Shown here in pieces: positions 8,581 to 16,964 of a stretch of 26,236 bases of DNA (positions are counted from its first letter, which is position 1; each line of letters opens with the position of its first letter). Both the position numbers and the translations under genes were made by a program. This DNA is from Moraxellaceae bacterium UBA2477 (GTDB lineage: Bacteria > Pseudomonadota > Gammaproteobacteria > Pseudomonadales > Moraxellaceae). Below the pieces are notes generated by a model. It did not search any database and was not told the DNA's origin. It worked only from the letters and a program-made list of their open reading frames with translations. The stretch spans positions 1 to 26,236 of the forward strand of contig DDPD01000083.1 in NCBI GenBank assembly GCA_002342025.1, given 5' to 3'.

Positions 8581-10944
8581 CTACGGGAACACGTGAAGTG
8601 CGCCAAGGCTTGCGCGACCTGCGGCACTATGTTCTGGCCAAAGCCAATAATGCGCTTGTTGTACTCGCCAGCGCTGTACGTCCGGCCAATGCTGGGTAGG
8701 CACGATGTCATATAAGAGCGCTCCGGTAGCATCGCTACGCCAACCGTTTATGCCCCGCACCTGCAATCGTTGTAACACCACTTTTGCCGGATGTTTGAAG
8801 CGATTGCGATACCCTACCGCAGCAATGACCTCTTTAGGCCGAACTGCATCGAGCAACGTGGCCGTGCTGGAAGTTTTACTGCCGTGGTGACCTAACACTA
8901 GCAAGTCGGCCCTTAAACGCTGCACCGGGGTTTCTGCGACCAACTGCAATTCCGCCACGGCCTCTAAATCGCCCATGATCAAGACCACGTGCTCACCCGC
9001 TTGCACTCGCAGTACGCAGGACTGATTGTTGTCACCAGCAACGACGATATCCGGGCGGGGCCAGAGCACGTCAAATTGCACTCCTTCCCAGCGCCAGCGT
9101 TGTCCTGCCCAGCACGGCGTATGGCGCGCAGGAGCATCTAGCACCGAAGGCCAAACGCCTAGGACCTGTTTGACTGGCATAGCCGCCAACACACTGGCGC
9201 CGCCACCGGTATGATCTAGATCATCATGACTAAAAATTAAGCGATCGAGAGACGTAATGCGCGCCTCTCGCAGGGCCGGCAAAATCACGCGAGAGCCTGT
9301 ATCGGCATTGGGCCCAAAGCTGGGCCCGGTGTCATACAGCAACTGATGATGCCGCGTCTGTAACACCACCGATAAGCCCTGCCCCACATCGAGCAAGATC
9401 ATACGAACAGCCCCCATGGGCGGTAACGCCTGCGGCCAAACCACCCAAGCGAGAGGAAAAATAAGCCACAGTCGACCCGGCATGGCCCTTGGCATCAGCA
9501 TGAGTATCATGACTAGCGCCAAGCCCCACGCACTGCCAGAAGGCAACGCAAAAGACTGCCAAGCACCAGGAAGCGCTGCTGCCCATTCCAACAGCGTAAT
9601 GAGATGCTGCATGAGCTGAACGGCCAGCCACCAACAGGCCGCTATAAGTGCCGGCCAAGGCCAGCACACCAAGCCCAGCATGCTTAAAGGCACAACGGCG
9701 AAGGTAATGACCGGAATGGCGATGAGATTGACCGGAAAACTCACCCACGAAACGCGACTAAAAATGGCTAAGGACAAGGGCAACAAACCCCATGTTGCTA
9801 GCCATTGGGCACGCAAGGCAGCACGCCATCCGCCCTCTTCGCCCAAGGGCATGCCGGCGGCCATCAACAGCCCTACCGCGCCAAACGATAGCCACAGTCC
9901 AACACTGTGAACCGCCAAAGGATCCCATAACAGCACCACGGCCAGTGCCGTCATCCAAATCTGCGGCCCACTAAACTGACCCGGCAGCCAGCGCATCAGC
10001 AAAATCACCGCCAACATAAACAAGGTGCGCTGTGCAGGCACTTCGGCACCCGCCAGCAACACATACGCTGCCGCCACCAGCCAACCCACTAGACCGCTCA
10101 GGCGCAGTGCCGAGCAATACTTTGCAGCAGTAGGGATTCGTCGCCACAAGCGCTGAAAGAGATATCCACTTAGCCAGGCAACTAAGGTGATGTGCACACC
10201 CGAAATGGCAACTAAGTGCGTGACCCCAGTGCGCGCATAACGCTCCCATGACGCCGGGCTAATGCCCACGCGGTCACCAGTGAGCAAGGCCAAAACGGTA
10301 CCTGCGGCATCCCTTTGGAGCGGAAATTCACCGAGTAAGCGCTGACGGATCTGCCATCGCCAGAGATCAATGGACGGTGTTGCAAGTGCTAAACGATGGC
10401 CATCACGCAGCCAACCTGTGGCCGACACACCTTCAGCGTGATGCCAGCGCTCCACATCAAATCCACCAGGATTTTGCAGGCCGTGGGGTCGCTTTAACTT
10501 GACTTGAATACGCCAACGTTCGCCAGGCAAAGGCATTGCGTCGGCTCGCCAGCTCAGCTGCCAAAGTGCTTCTTTATGAAGACATTCCGTAGGAGTTGAC
10601 TGGACGCGATCAGGCCTAAATCGGAAGCGAACCCCCAAAGGCTCTGCTGGCTCAGGCAACCCAACTATGACGCCATTCACCGTCAGCAGCTGCCCCTCAC
10701 AGGCGCTAGGAATGCGTGTATCCAGTTGTAGGCGCGCTGCCTGAGTTGCACACAAGATGCCCAAGCTCAAGGCAGCACAACCGGCAAGCAGATGTTGGGG
10801 CCGAAAATACAGGATAACTAAAGCCAGCAAGGCGAAGCCTATGGTCAGTTCTGTCGAAGGCAACTCTGACCAAAACCACAAGCTGAGATGTCCGAAAATC
10901 CAACCCAATAAACATGCCGTACTCAAACGAATACTGACTCGCAC
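8581..10944 (-). CDS. comEC: DNA internalisation competence protein ComEC/Rec2
   Basis: Inner-membrane channel that takes single-stranded DNA into the cytoplasm during natural transformation. Order: N-terminal helices and an OB-like DUF4131 part (about 30-190), the competence domain with many helices (about 215-490) including THLVAISGVHI, then a metallo-beta-lactamase-like domain (about 512-770). The latter has LLDVGQG, YDTGPSFG, SHDDLDHTGG and LGHHGSKTS. The metal motif reads HDDLDH. Its 787 residues match the family. GTG at 10944 is chosen because AAGGAG lies 7 bases before it; a GTG at 10950 is only 1 base after that site. It heads the minus-strand envelope gene set. Competence cannot be concluded, since no pilus or DNA-processing partners are present here. 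Confidence 0.94.
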   Translation of the reverse strand: MRVSIRLSTACLLGWIFGHLSLWFWSELPSTELTIGFALLALVILYFRPQHLLAGCAALSLGILCATQAARLQLDTRIPSACEGQLLTVNGVIVGLPEPAEPLGVRFRFRPDRVQSTPTECLHKEALWQLSWRADAMPLPGERWRIQVKLKRPHGLQNPGGFDVERWHHAEGVSATGWLRDGHRLALATPSIDLWRWQIRQRLLGEFPLQRDAAGTVLALLTGDRVGISPASWERYARTGVTHLVAISGVHITLVAWLSGYLFQRLWRRIPTAAKYCSALRLSGLVGWLVAAAYVLLAGAEVPAQRTLFMLAVILLMRWLPGQFSGPQIWMTALAVVLLWDPLAVHSVGLWLSFGAVGLLMAAGMPLGEEGGWRAALRAQWLATWGLLPLSLAIFSRVSWVSFPVNLIAIPVITFAVVPLSMLGLVCWPWPALIAACWWLAVQLMQHLITLLEWAAALPGAWQSFALPSGSAWGLALVMILMLMPRAMPGRLWLIFPLAWVVWPQALPPMGAVRMILLDVGQGLSVVLQTRHHQLLYDTGPSFGPNADTGSRVILPALREARITSLDRLIFSHDDLDHTGGGASVLAAMPVKQVLGVWPSVLDAPARHTPCWAGQRWRWEGVQFDVLWPRPDIVVAGDNNQSCVLRVQAGEHVVLIMGDLEAVAELQLVAETPVQRLRADLLVLGHHGSKTSSTATLLDAVRPKEVIAAVGYRNRFKHPAKVVLQRLQVRGINGWRSDATGALLYDIVPTQHWPDVQRWRVQQAHYWLWPEHSAAGRASLGALHVFP

Positions 10945-11007
10945 AGCCACACTCCTTGTGACATCGCAAAACGAATCCCTGGCGTTGTTCGCCTGCTCGT
11001 GTTGCTT

Positions 11008-11023
11008 TAGTCAGTGTAGACTA
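11008..11023. repeat. Short inverted repeat between comEC and the DUF2062 gene
   Basis: TAGTC and GACTA are separated by 6 bases in the 115-base gap between the divergent genes. It is the only clear symmetry in this gap. It may be an operator or chance; I could not place a convincing promoter beside it. Confidence 0.25.
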
Positions 11024-11059
11024 GGCTCTCCGCTCTCGCTTGTTGGAAGCTGCTTTACC

Positions 11060-11617
11060 ATGCCAAAAGCCCTGATTCGCCGCTATTTGCCCTCACCCGA
11101 CAAAATCCGTGCGCAAAAATCTTTGGGCTTCTTGCGGCACCGATTAGGCGACCCCAGTGTTTGGCATCTCAATCGGCGCTCTGCTTCTTTGGCCATGTTT
11201 TGGGGCCTGTTTTTTGCTTTTATGCCCATGCCATTTCAAATGGTGCCCGCCACGCTAACGGCGCTGGCTCTGCGCATTAATTTGCCTATGGTCTTGGTGC
11301 TGACCTGGCTGACCAACCCCATTACGATCTTGCCGTTTATGTATGTTGCCTACGCAACGGGCAGTTTAATTCTGGGCGTACCGATGCTGAGCTGGTCCGA
11401 CATGGAGGGCTTATTGGCTACCATGATCTCGCTAGACATCAACTCAACCACAAGCAGCGTCAATGCACCGATTAAGCCTTTTTTGGTCGGCACGGTGCTC
11501 TTGGGTGTGGGATTCGGCAGCCTCGGTTATCTGGGGATGCAGGTGTATTGGCGCTGGCATGTTGCCAAACAATGGCAGGCACGCTCCGCTCGGCGCGCGC
11601 TGACGCAGCGCACTTAA
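11060..11617 (+). CDS. DUF2062 domain membrane protein
   Basis: A 185-residue membrane protein of unknown function. It begins with a basic stretch (RRYLPSPDKIRAQKSLGFLR), followed by hydrophobic segments near residues 45-75 and 80-107, a polar loop, and a last helix near 145-165, then a basic tail. The DUF2062 core appears as FAFMPMPFQMVPA and WLTNPITILPFMY. The frame continues upstream, but ATG at 11060, with GGAAG about 10 bases before it, gives the family N-terminus. The stop is 3 bases from the lolD stop on the other strand. It is a standing neighbour of comEC and lol genes in Pseudomonas, which hints at an envelope role, but no function is established. Confidence 0.88.
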   Translation: MPKALIRRYLPSPDKIRAQKSLGFLRHRLGDPSVWHLNRRSASLAMFWGLFFAFMPMPFQMVPATLTALALRINLPMVLVLTWLTNPITILPFMYVAYATGSLILGVPMLSWSDMEGLLATMISLDINSTTSSVNAPIKPFLVGTVLLGVGFGSLGYLGMQVYWRWHVAKQWQARSARRALTQRT

Positions 11618-11620
11618 GGT

Positions 11621-12307
11621 CTACTCTGAGGCCACGAGCTGGCCTTGCTCCAAGCGCAGGCGTCTGTCCATGAGCGAAGCTAAGCGCTCTTCATGGGTGA
11701 CAATGACAAAGCTGGTTTCTAAGTCCTTGTTTAGCGAAAGAATCAGGTCATGAATTTGTTCAGCGGTATCTCGATCGAGATTGCCGGTAGGTTCATCCGC
11801 TAAAACCACCGCTGGTTGGGTCACCAGCGCGCGCGCTAAGGCCACACGCTGACGCTCGCCACCTGAGAGTTGCGCCGGGGTATGTCCGCCACGATCTGCC
11901 AAGCCCACACGCGCCAACAAGTCATCTGCCCGCTGCTGTGCCTCACGTACCGACAGGCCACCGATGACACACGGCAACGCCACATTTTCACGTGCGGTAA
12001 ACTCTGGCAGCAGATGATGCAGCTGATAAACAAAGCCTACATGTCGATTACGCAACTGGCTCCGCTTCGCTTCGCTGGCATGGCTAAAGGGCTCACCGAG
12101 CAATTGCACGACGCCTTGTGAGGGCTGTTCTAAACCACCCAATAAATGCAGCAGCGTGGTTTTACCCGAGCCCGAGCGCCCTACGATGGCAACACATTCG
12201 CCCCGCTCAATATGAAAGGAGACGCCGCGCAAGACGTCGATGGCTTGCGGGCCCTCGCGAAAACATTGACTCAGGTTTTCTGCGCTTAACACCCACGAAT
12301 TACTCAT
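11621..12307 (-). CDS. lolD: Lipoprotein-releasing system ATP-binding protein LolD
   Basis: ATPase of the inner-membrane complex that extracts outer-membrane lipoproteins and passes them to LolA. It shows Walker A GRSGSGKT (43-50), the LolD-typical FVYQLHHLLPEFTARENV (92-109), signature LSGGERQR (147-154), Walker B VVLADEPTGNLD (167-178) and switch His205. The 228 residues match the family. ATG at 12307 has GGAGG 9 bases upstream and overlaps the permease stop by 8 bases, so the two are coupled. FtsE and MacB ATPases are close relatives, but the permease partner and the HHLLPEFT motif settle the call. Confidence 0.95.
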   Translation of the reverse strand: MSNSWVLSAENLSQCFREGPQAIDVLRGVSFHIERGECVAIVGRSGSGKTTLLHLLGGLEQPSQGVVQLLGEPFSHASEAKRSQLRNRHVGFVYQLHHLLPEFTARENVALPCVIGGLSVREAQQRADDLLARVGLADRGGHTPAQLSGGERQRVALARALVTQPAVVLADEPTGNLDRDTAEQIHDLILSLNKDLETSFVIVTHEERLASLMDRRLRLEQGQLVASE

Positions 12308-13535
12308 AGCGTAATGCCTCCGCCGGCTGAACGCGCCCTGCTTGATAGGCGGGATATAAGGTGGCGAGGAAACTCAAAATAAAGGCGGTGATACTGACCC
12401 AGACCACATCACTGATCACCAGCTCAGTCGGTAGATAGTTCACAAAATAGGCATCAAACAAATGTACCCCGGAGACCCGCTCATAAAACGCCGCCAGGTC
12501 ACTGACGGTGAGGGATAAGGTCACACCCAGCAGCATACCCGCCAGCGTCCCACCCAATCCGATAGCCGTGCCTTGCACCAGAAAAATACGCTGAATCATG
12601 CGCGGGGTTGCCCCCAAAGTCCGCAGAATGGCGATATCCGAGCGCTTGTCATTAACCACCATGACCAAGCTGGACACGATGTTAAAAGCTGCTACTGCAA
12701 CAATCAGCAGCAACAGCAAAGACATGATGGTCTTTTCCATTTTAATTGCGTTGAACAAGCTGCCCTGGGTTTGCGTCCAGTCATTGCCGTAGAAAAAGGG
12801 CGGCAACTTAGCTAGCAAGCGCTCGTTAATGGCGCGAGCCTGAAATAGGTCATCGACTTTTAAACGCACGCCTTGGACCTTGCTGCCAATGCGTAAGAGC
12901 TTGCCGGCATCGGCATAGTGAACATAGGCAAGTAAGCCATCGACCTCAGCACCGACCTTGAATATTCCCGTCACGGTGAAGCGTTTGAAGCGCGGAATAA
13001 CGCCCGCCGCACTGATTGTCGCCTCGGGCAACACCAAGGTAATGGGGTCGCCCACGGCCACGCCCAGGCTGTTCGCCAGTTGTTGGCCAAGTACGATGCC
13101 AAAATCCCCATCGCGCAAGGTGGCCATGCTGCCTTGCACCATGAAGTCGTGCAGGATAGATACTCGCTGCTCACGCGCCGGCTCAATGCCCGTAATCATG
13201 GCGCCGCTAACTTGGCCATTCGCCGTCAGCATGCCTTGAACTTGCGTCATGGGAGCCGCTGCAATAACGCCCACGGTGCTTTCGGCAATTTGTACGAGCT
13301 TAGGCCAATTTTGCAGAGGCTCACTCGACGTAATGGTTGCTTGTGGCACCATGCCGAGAATGCGTTGCTTCAGTTCGCGATCGAAGCCGTTCATTACCGA
13401 CAGCACGGTAATCAAAACGGCTACGCCCAACATCAATCCAATCATGGAACTGAGCGACATGAAGGAGATGAAGCGTTCGCGGCGGCGAGCACGCGTATAG
13501 CGCAGCCCGATAAAAACAGAGAGTGGTTTAAACAT
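12300..13535 (-). CDS. lolC: Lipoprotein-releasing system permease, LolC/LolE family (possibly the single LolF type)
   Basis: Inner-membrane permease of the lipoprotein exporter. Its 411 residues have four membrane segments (about 24-47, 268-294, 317-343, 375-396) and one large periplasmic domain between the first two. The N-terminus FIGLRYTRARRRERF, LSVMNGFDREL and the end QPAEALRYE are Lol signatures. Residues 170-186, with a PEATISAAGVIPRFKRF loop, align with the LolC region that recruits LolA. Only one permease gene accompanies lolD; the next gene upstream is divergent. This suggests a homodimeric LolF-like permease as reported for Acinetobacter and Francisella, unless lolE lies elsewhere. 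ATG at 13535 matches the E. coli LolC start; its ribosome site is weak, and a GTG at 13574 is possible. Confidence 0.92.
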   Translation of the reverse strand: MFKPLSVFIGLRYTRARRRERFISFMSLSSMIGLMLGVAVLITVLSVMNGFDRELKQRILGMVPQATITSSEPLQNWPKLVQIAESTVGVIAAAPMTQVQGMLTANGQVSGAMITGIEPAREQRVSILHDFMVQGSMATLRDGDFGIVLGQQLANSLGVAVGDPITLVLPEATISAAGVIPRFKRFTVTGIFKVGAEVDGLLAYVHYADAGKLLRIGSKVQGVRLKVDDLFQARAINERLLAKLPPFFYGNDWTQTQGSLFNAIKMEKTIMSLLLLLIVAVAAFNIVSSLVMVVNDKRSDIAILRTLGATPRMIQRIFLVQGTAIGLGGTLAGMLLGVTLSLTVSDLAAFYERVSGVHLFDAYFVNYLPTELVISDVVWVSITAFILSFLATLYPAYQAGRVQPAEALRYE

Positions 13536-13637
13536 GATGGTGGCGATTAGACCACAGCTCCTGATCAGCGTCACACGGCTTTAACGAAGATAGCTACACT
13601 ATCGTTCACTACGCAATGATCACTTACAACGGTTGAT

Positions 13638-13643
13638 ATTATA
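13638..13643 (-). promoter_or_regulatory. Possible -10 element for lolC-lolD
   Basis: A perfect TATAAT lies on the minus strand about 100 bases upstream of the lolC ATG, just before the start codon of the divergent phosphodiesterase gene. The matching -35 would fall inside that gene's first codons and is poor (near CACGGT), so this is tentative. Confidence 0.3.
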
Positions 13644-13644
13644 G

Positions 13645-14367
13645 ATGCTCATTATTGGACACCGTGGCGCTCGCGGCGAAGCGCCGGAGAACACCCTGAG
13701 TGGCTTCCGACACTTACACAATTTAGGTGTCCGTGCGGTGGAGTTTGATATCCAAGTCAGCGCCGACAACGAGCTGGTGGTGATTCACGATGCCGATGTG
13801 CAGCGCACCAGTCTCGGCTCAGGCAGCGTGCATGAACTGACCGCACGGGCGCTTTCAGATCTCGATGCCAGCCATAAGCATTTCCCGCAATGGCCAACAC
13901 GTGAAGGCATCCCCCGGCTAACCGACGTGCTGACCCTGCTGGCTGACTTCACCCACATCGAATTGGAAGTGAAAGCTCGAACCCCAGAACATGAGGCGGT
14001 GGTGCGCGAAAAGCTACCACAGCTTTGGGATCAACATCAGTTGGCAGGACGAGCACGGACCACGTCGTTTAACCCCCGATATTTACAGAGCATGCTGATA
14101 ACAGCGCCCCACATTCCTCGCGGATTCTTATTCGAAGCAGACTTTGCCGGTGATGCCATCCAATTAGCGCAAGCCGTGGGCGCCAGTTCGCTTGGGCCGC
14201 ATCACAGTCGCTGCTCGGCAGAATTGGTGGCTCAAGCCCATGCTGCGGGCTTAATGGTATCCACGTGGACGGTAAACGATGCCGACCGAGCCCACGCGCT
14301 GGCTGAGATGGGCGTCGATGGACTAATTACCGACATCCCCACTCAGGCGCTGAGCTGGTTTATTTAA
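13645..14367 (+). CDS. Glycerophosphodiester phosphodiesterase
   Basis: Splits glycerophosphodiesters from phospholipid breakdown into an alcohol and sn-glycerol 3-phosphate. The catalytic set is clear: GHRGARGEAPENT (His6, Arg7, Glu15, Asn16), EFDIQ (Glu33, Asp35) and VIHD (His48), with later ELEVKAR and the C-terminal VSTWTVND and GVDGLITD. The 240 residues and the lack of a signal peptide fit the cytoplasmic UgpQ-like form. There is no clear ribosome site before ATG 13645. The gene diverges from lolC and converges on the M48 lipoprotein gene with 12 bases between the stops. Its product is the substrate of the nearby glpD enzyme. Confidence 0.93.
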   Translation: MLIIGHRGARGEAPENTLSGFRHLHNLGVRAVEFDIQVSADNELVVIHDADVQRTSLGSGSVHELTARALSDLDASHKHFPQWPTREGIPRLTDVLTLLADFTHIELEVKARTPEHEAVVREKLPQLWDQHQLAGRARTTSFNPRYLQSMLITAPHIPRGFLFEADFAGDAIQLAQAVGASSLGPHHSRCSAELVAQAHAAGLMVSTWTVNDADRAHALAEMGVDGLITDIPTQALSWFI

Positions 14368-14379
14368 TCGGCAACGACC

Positions 14380-15243
14380 TTAGCGAGCTGCTGTTCTAGG
14401 CACCATCATGCGGGTAGGTGCAGGCTGACGACGCGCTTGCTCATAGAGCGGCATGACCTTAGGAATAGCGGCCTGTAAATTGGCAATACGCTCGTTGCTC
14501 GAGGGGTGGGTACTGGTAAACGAACCTTGGCCGCCCCCAGTGGCTTGCGCCATTTTTTGCCACAAGCTGACCGAGGCATTGGGGTTAAAACCGGCTCGCG
14601 CTAGCAACTCTAAGCCCATGATATCGGCCTCAGACTCTTGGCCACGGCTGTGCGGTAACGTCAGTGCGAGCTGCGCAGCGACCTGCACCATCTGACCCGT
14701 AGAGGCCGACATGCCCGTTATCGCGCCTAGGAGACCTAGTCCGGTTTGTTGTGCATAAGCTTGCGACATGCGCTCCCGGCCATGCTCACGTAGGGCATGC
14801 GCCATTTCGTGCCCCATGATGGCTGCAATCTCGTCATCGGTCAGTTTGAGCTGATTGATGATGCCCGTGAAGAACATGATTTTCCCACCGGGCGAGCAAT
14901 AGGCATTGAGCTCATTGCGCGTCTCGAGATTCACTTCCCACTTCCATCCGGAAGCATCCTCTCTAAATACAGCGACCTGCGGAATCAAACGGTCAGCAAT
15001 GCGGCGAATACGCTCTAGATTGGCCTTATCGGTATTTAATGAGTTTTTGCCACGGGCTTTCGTCAGTTCAGCTTGGTAAGACTCTAACGCCATGGCATCG
15101 ACTTGACTGGCAGGCAACAGCAGCAGCTGTTGACGCTTAATGCCTGTCGCCCCTTGCTGCGTCGTCGTCGTGCAAGCGCTCAGCGCCATCATAAGCGCTA
15201 CAGGCAATAGCCAATTGCGAGTCCTTTGCAGCGGAAAAGTCAT
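14380..15243 (-). CDS. M48 family metallopeptidase lipoprotein (LoiP/YcaL-like)
   Basis: Zinc endopeptidase anchored as a lipoprotein and probably involved in outer-membrane protein quality control. The N-terminus has a basic start, a hydrophobic stretch and lipobox LSAC with Cys24. Thr follows, not Asp, so it should be sorted to the outer membrane by Lol. The zinc site is HEMAH (145-149) with ESEAD near 203 giving the third ligand, and THPSSNERI near 246 is the usual downstream motif. The 287 residues are typical of the group that includes E. coli LoiP. AGGAG lies 8 bases before ATG 15243. It follows glpD by 46 bases on the same strand and may be co-transcribed. The exact orthologue is not assigned. 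Confidence 0.92.
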   Translation of the reverse strand: MTFPLQRTRNWLLPVALMMALSACTTTTQQGATGIKRQQLLLLPASQVDAMALESYQAELTKARGKNSLNTDKANLERIRRIADRLIPQVAVFREDASGWKWEVNLETRNELNAYCSPGGKIMFFTGIINQLKLTDDEIAAIMGHEMAHALREHGRERMSQAYAQQTGLGLLGAITGMSASTGQMVQVAAQLALTLPHSRGQESEADIMGLELLARAGFNPNASVSLWQKMAQATGGGQGSFTSTHPSSNERIANLQAAIPKVMPLYEQARRQPAPTRMMVPRTAAR

Positions 15244-15289
15244 GGCATAGCTCCTGAAAAAGTCTGTATTCCAGCTATTCGCTTAGGTC

Positions 15290-16867
15290 TTAAGCACTGG
15301 GCAAGTAATAGTAACGTTGCCATATATCCAAGTAGCGTACACGTTCTTGCGCAATTTTATCGGCGGACCAACTCAACTCTTCCGACAAGATTTTATCGAG
15401 ACCTGGAATCGCATCAATGCCCCCCTGCGGCAGCAAAAGCCCCAGCCGAACACGACGCAATAGCAAGTCATCCAAATGCACTACTTGCTCGTGACGACAG
15501 GCCCAACGCAGCTCTGCCACCAAAGTTTGTGTATCCGCCACGGGCGTCATCTCAGCCGCCGGCATTTCTGCCAGGAAGGCTCGTGTATGAATGCCTAAGC
15601 GCGAGACGAGTCGTGCAAAAACATTCTGCGCCATGCCGGTAGGAGCAGGGCCTGGGTTTGGCGCTGAAAATACAGCGAGTCGCTTATCGTTAACGTGGAT
15701 GCCGAGGTAAGGGGCCGCTAGCTTTAAGGCATCCAAGGCAATTAAACGGAAGGTCGTGAGCTTGCCACCGGTCACGGTAATTAAACCCTGATTATCCCAG
15801 ACACTGTGGCTACGACTTTCCTTTGAGGGATCGCTACCGTCTCCTGCACTCACCACGGGGCGCACGCCCGACCATGTGGAAATAATGTCATCGACGCCTA
15901 GGTTTGCATCGGGAAATTGGGCATTCGCGCCACGCAACATGTAGTGCATTTCATCCACATTAAGCACGGCTTCGATGTCCATGTCTGTGCGGTGATCTAA
16001 GTCTGTGGTGCCAATAATGGTTCGGCCTTCCCACGGGTAAGTGAACACCACACGGCCATCGTCGGGATGATGAGAGATAAGCGCTTCGGTTATGGGCAGA
16101 CGCTGAGCAGAGATGACCAAATGGCTGCCACGCAGCGGACGAACACGCACTTCGTTGACCAACTTCTGGCGCAAACGATCAGCCCACGCGCCCGTGGCAT
16201 TGATCACGCACTTGGCGCTAACTACTGCATGCTCGCCTGATACACGATCCTCTAGGCGAAGCCCTGCCACGCGACTACCGGCCATGACGAGATCTGTGGC
16301 TTTGATGTAGTTGAGTGTAGTCAGGCCTTCAGCCACCGCTTCATCAAGCACGCGCTGCACCAGTCGCGAATCGTCGGTGAGTGCATCGGTATAACGTGAC
16401 GCGCCCTGCAAGTTATCTTGGCGATGACCGGGAATACGTTGCAGAAAATCGAGTCGCTTAAAGAACTTGTGATCACTCACGCCGGCCAAAAAATTATAGG
16501 CCATGACCAGCACTTGGAATGGCCAGCGTCCAGGAAAAACGCCGCGATAGTGGGCAAAGTAATAGCCCATGCGCTCTACTAAACCGGGGGCTTCACGCAA
16601 CAGACGCTCGCGCTCGGTGAGAGAGTGCCACGTCAGGCGTATCTCACCTTGAGCGATGTAGCGCAGGCCACCATGGACCATTTTCGAGGATCGACTAGAT
16701 GTGCCCCAGCTATAGTCGGTTTGTTCGATCAGTAAGGTTTTCAGCCCCAAACGCGTTGCTTCGCGAGCAACACCCACGCCAGTAATGCCGCCACCGATGA
16801 TGATCAAATCCCACAGATGATGGGGCAGAGACTGCCATTGCTGCTGACGAACATCCAAAACCGACAT
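15290..16867 (-). CDS. glpD: FAD-dependent glycerol-3-phosphate dehydrogenase
   Basis: Membrane-associated flavoenzyme that oxidises sn-glycerol 3-phosphate to dihydroxyacetone phosphate and passes electrons to quinone. Residues 21-34 carry the FAD-binding LIIIGGGITGVGVA, and 57-70 the family motif SSRSSKMVHGGLRY. Later blocks are NATGAWAD, GTTDLDHRT, YPWEGRTIIG, SGVRPVV and TVTGGKLTTFR, then a C-terminal helical domain. Its 525 residues slightly exceed E. coli GlpD (501), and the sequence looks like a diverged branch. ATG at 16867 is chosen over an upstream TTG. No glycerol kinase or facilitator is nearby, so the substrate more likely comes from phospholipid turnover, for instance by the diesterase gene 0.9 kb away. 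Confidence 0.9.
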   Translation of the reverse strand: MSVLDVRQQQWQSLPHHLWDLIIIGGGITGVGVAREATRLGLKTLLIEQTDYSWGTSSRSSKMVHGGLRYIAQGEIRLTWHSLTERERLLREAPGLVERMGYYFAHYRGVFPGRWPFQVLVMAYNFLAGVSDHKFFKRLDFLQRIPGHRQDNLQGASRYTDALTDDSRLVQRVLDEAVAEGLTTLNYIKATDLVMAGSRVAGLRLEDRVSGEHAVVSAKCVINATGAWADRLRQKLVNEVRVRPLRGSHLVISAQRLPITEALISHHPDDGRVVFTYPWEGRTIIGTTDLDHRTDMDIEAVLNVDEMHYMLRGANAQFPDANLGVDDIISTWSGVRPVVSAGDGSDPSKESRSHSVWDNQGLITVTGGKLTTFRLIALDALKLAAPYLGIHVNDKRLAVFSAPNPGPAPTGMAQNVFARLVSRLGIHTRAFLAEMPAAEMTPVADTQTLVAELRWACRHEQVVHLDDLLLRRVRLGLLLPQGGIDAIPGLDKILSEELSWSADKIAQERVRYLDIWQRYYYLPSA

Positions 16868-16964
16868 GCCTGACCTACCCAAAATGAGCGTGCGAAGGTC
16901 ACTATATTAGTGCTTTAAAGCCGACAAATCAGACGAACGAACGACTGACAAGTCAGGCCCGCGT

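Noticed and set aside
16945..16956. CTGAC-AA-GTCAG palindrome between murI and glpD as a GlpR operator or terminator
   Set aside because: It is short, has no T-run, and does not resemble a known GlpR site; chance cannot be excluded.
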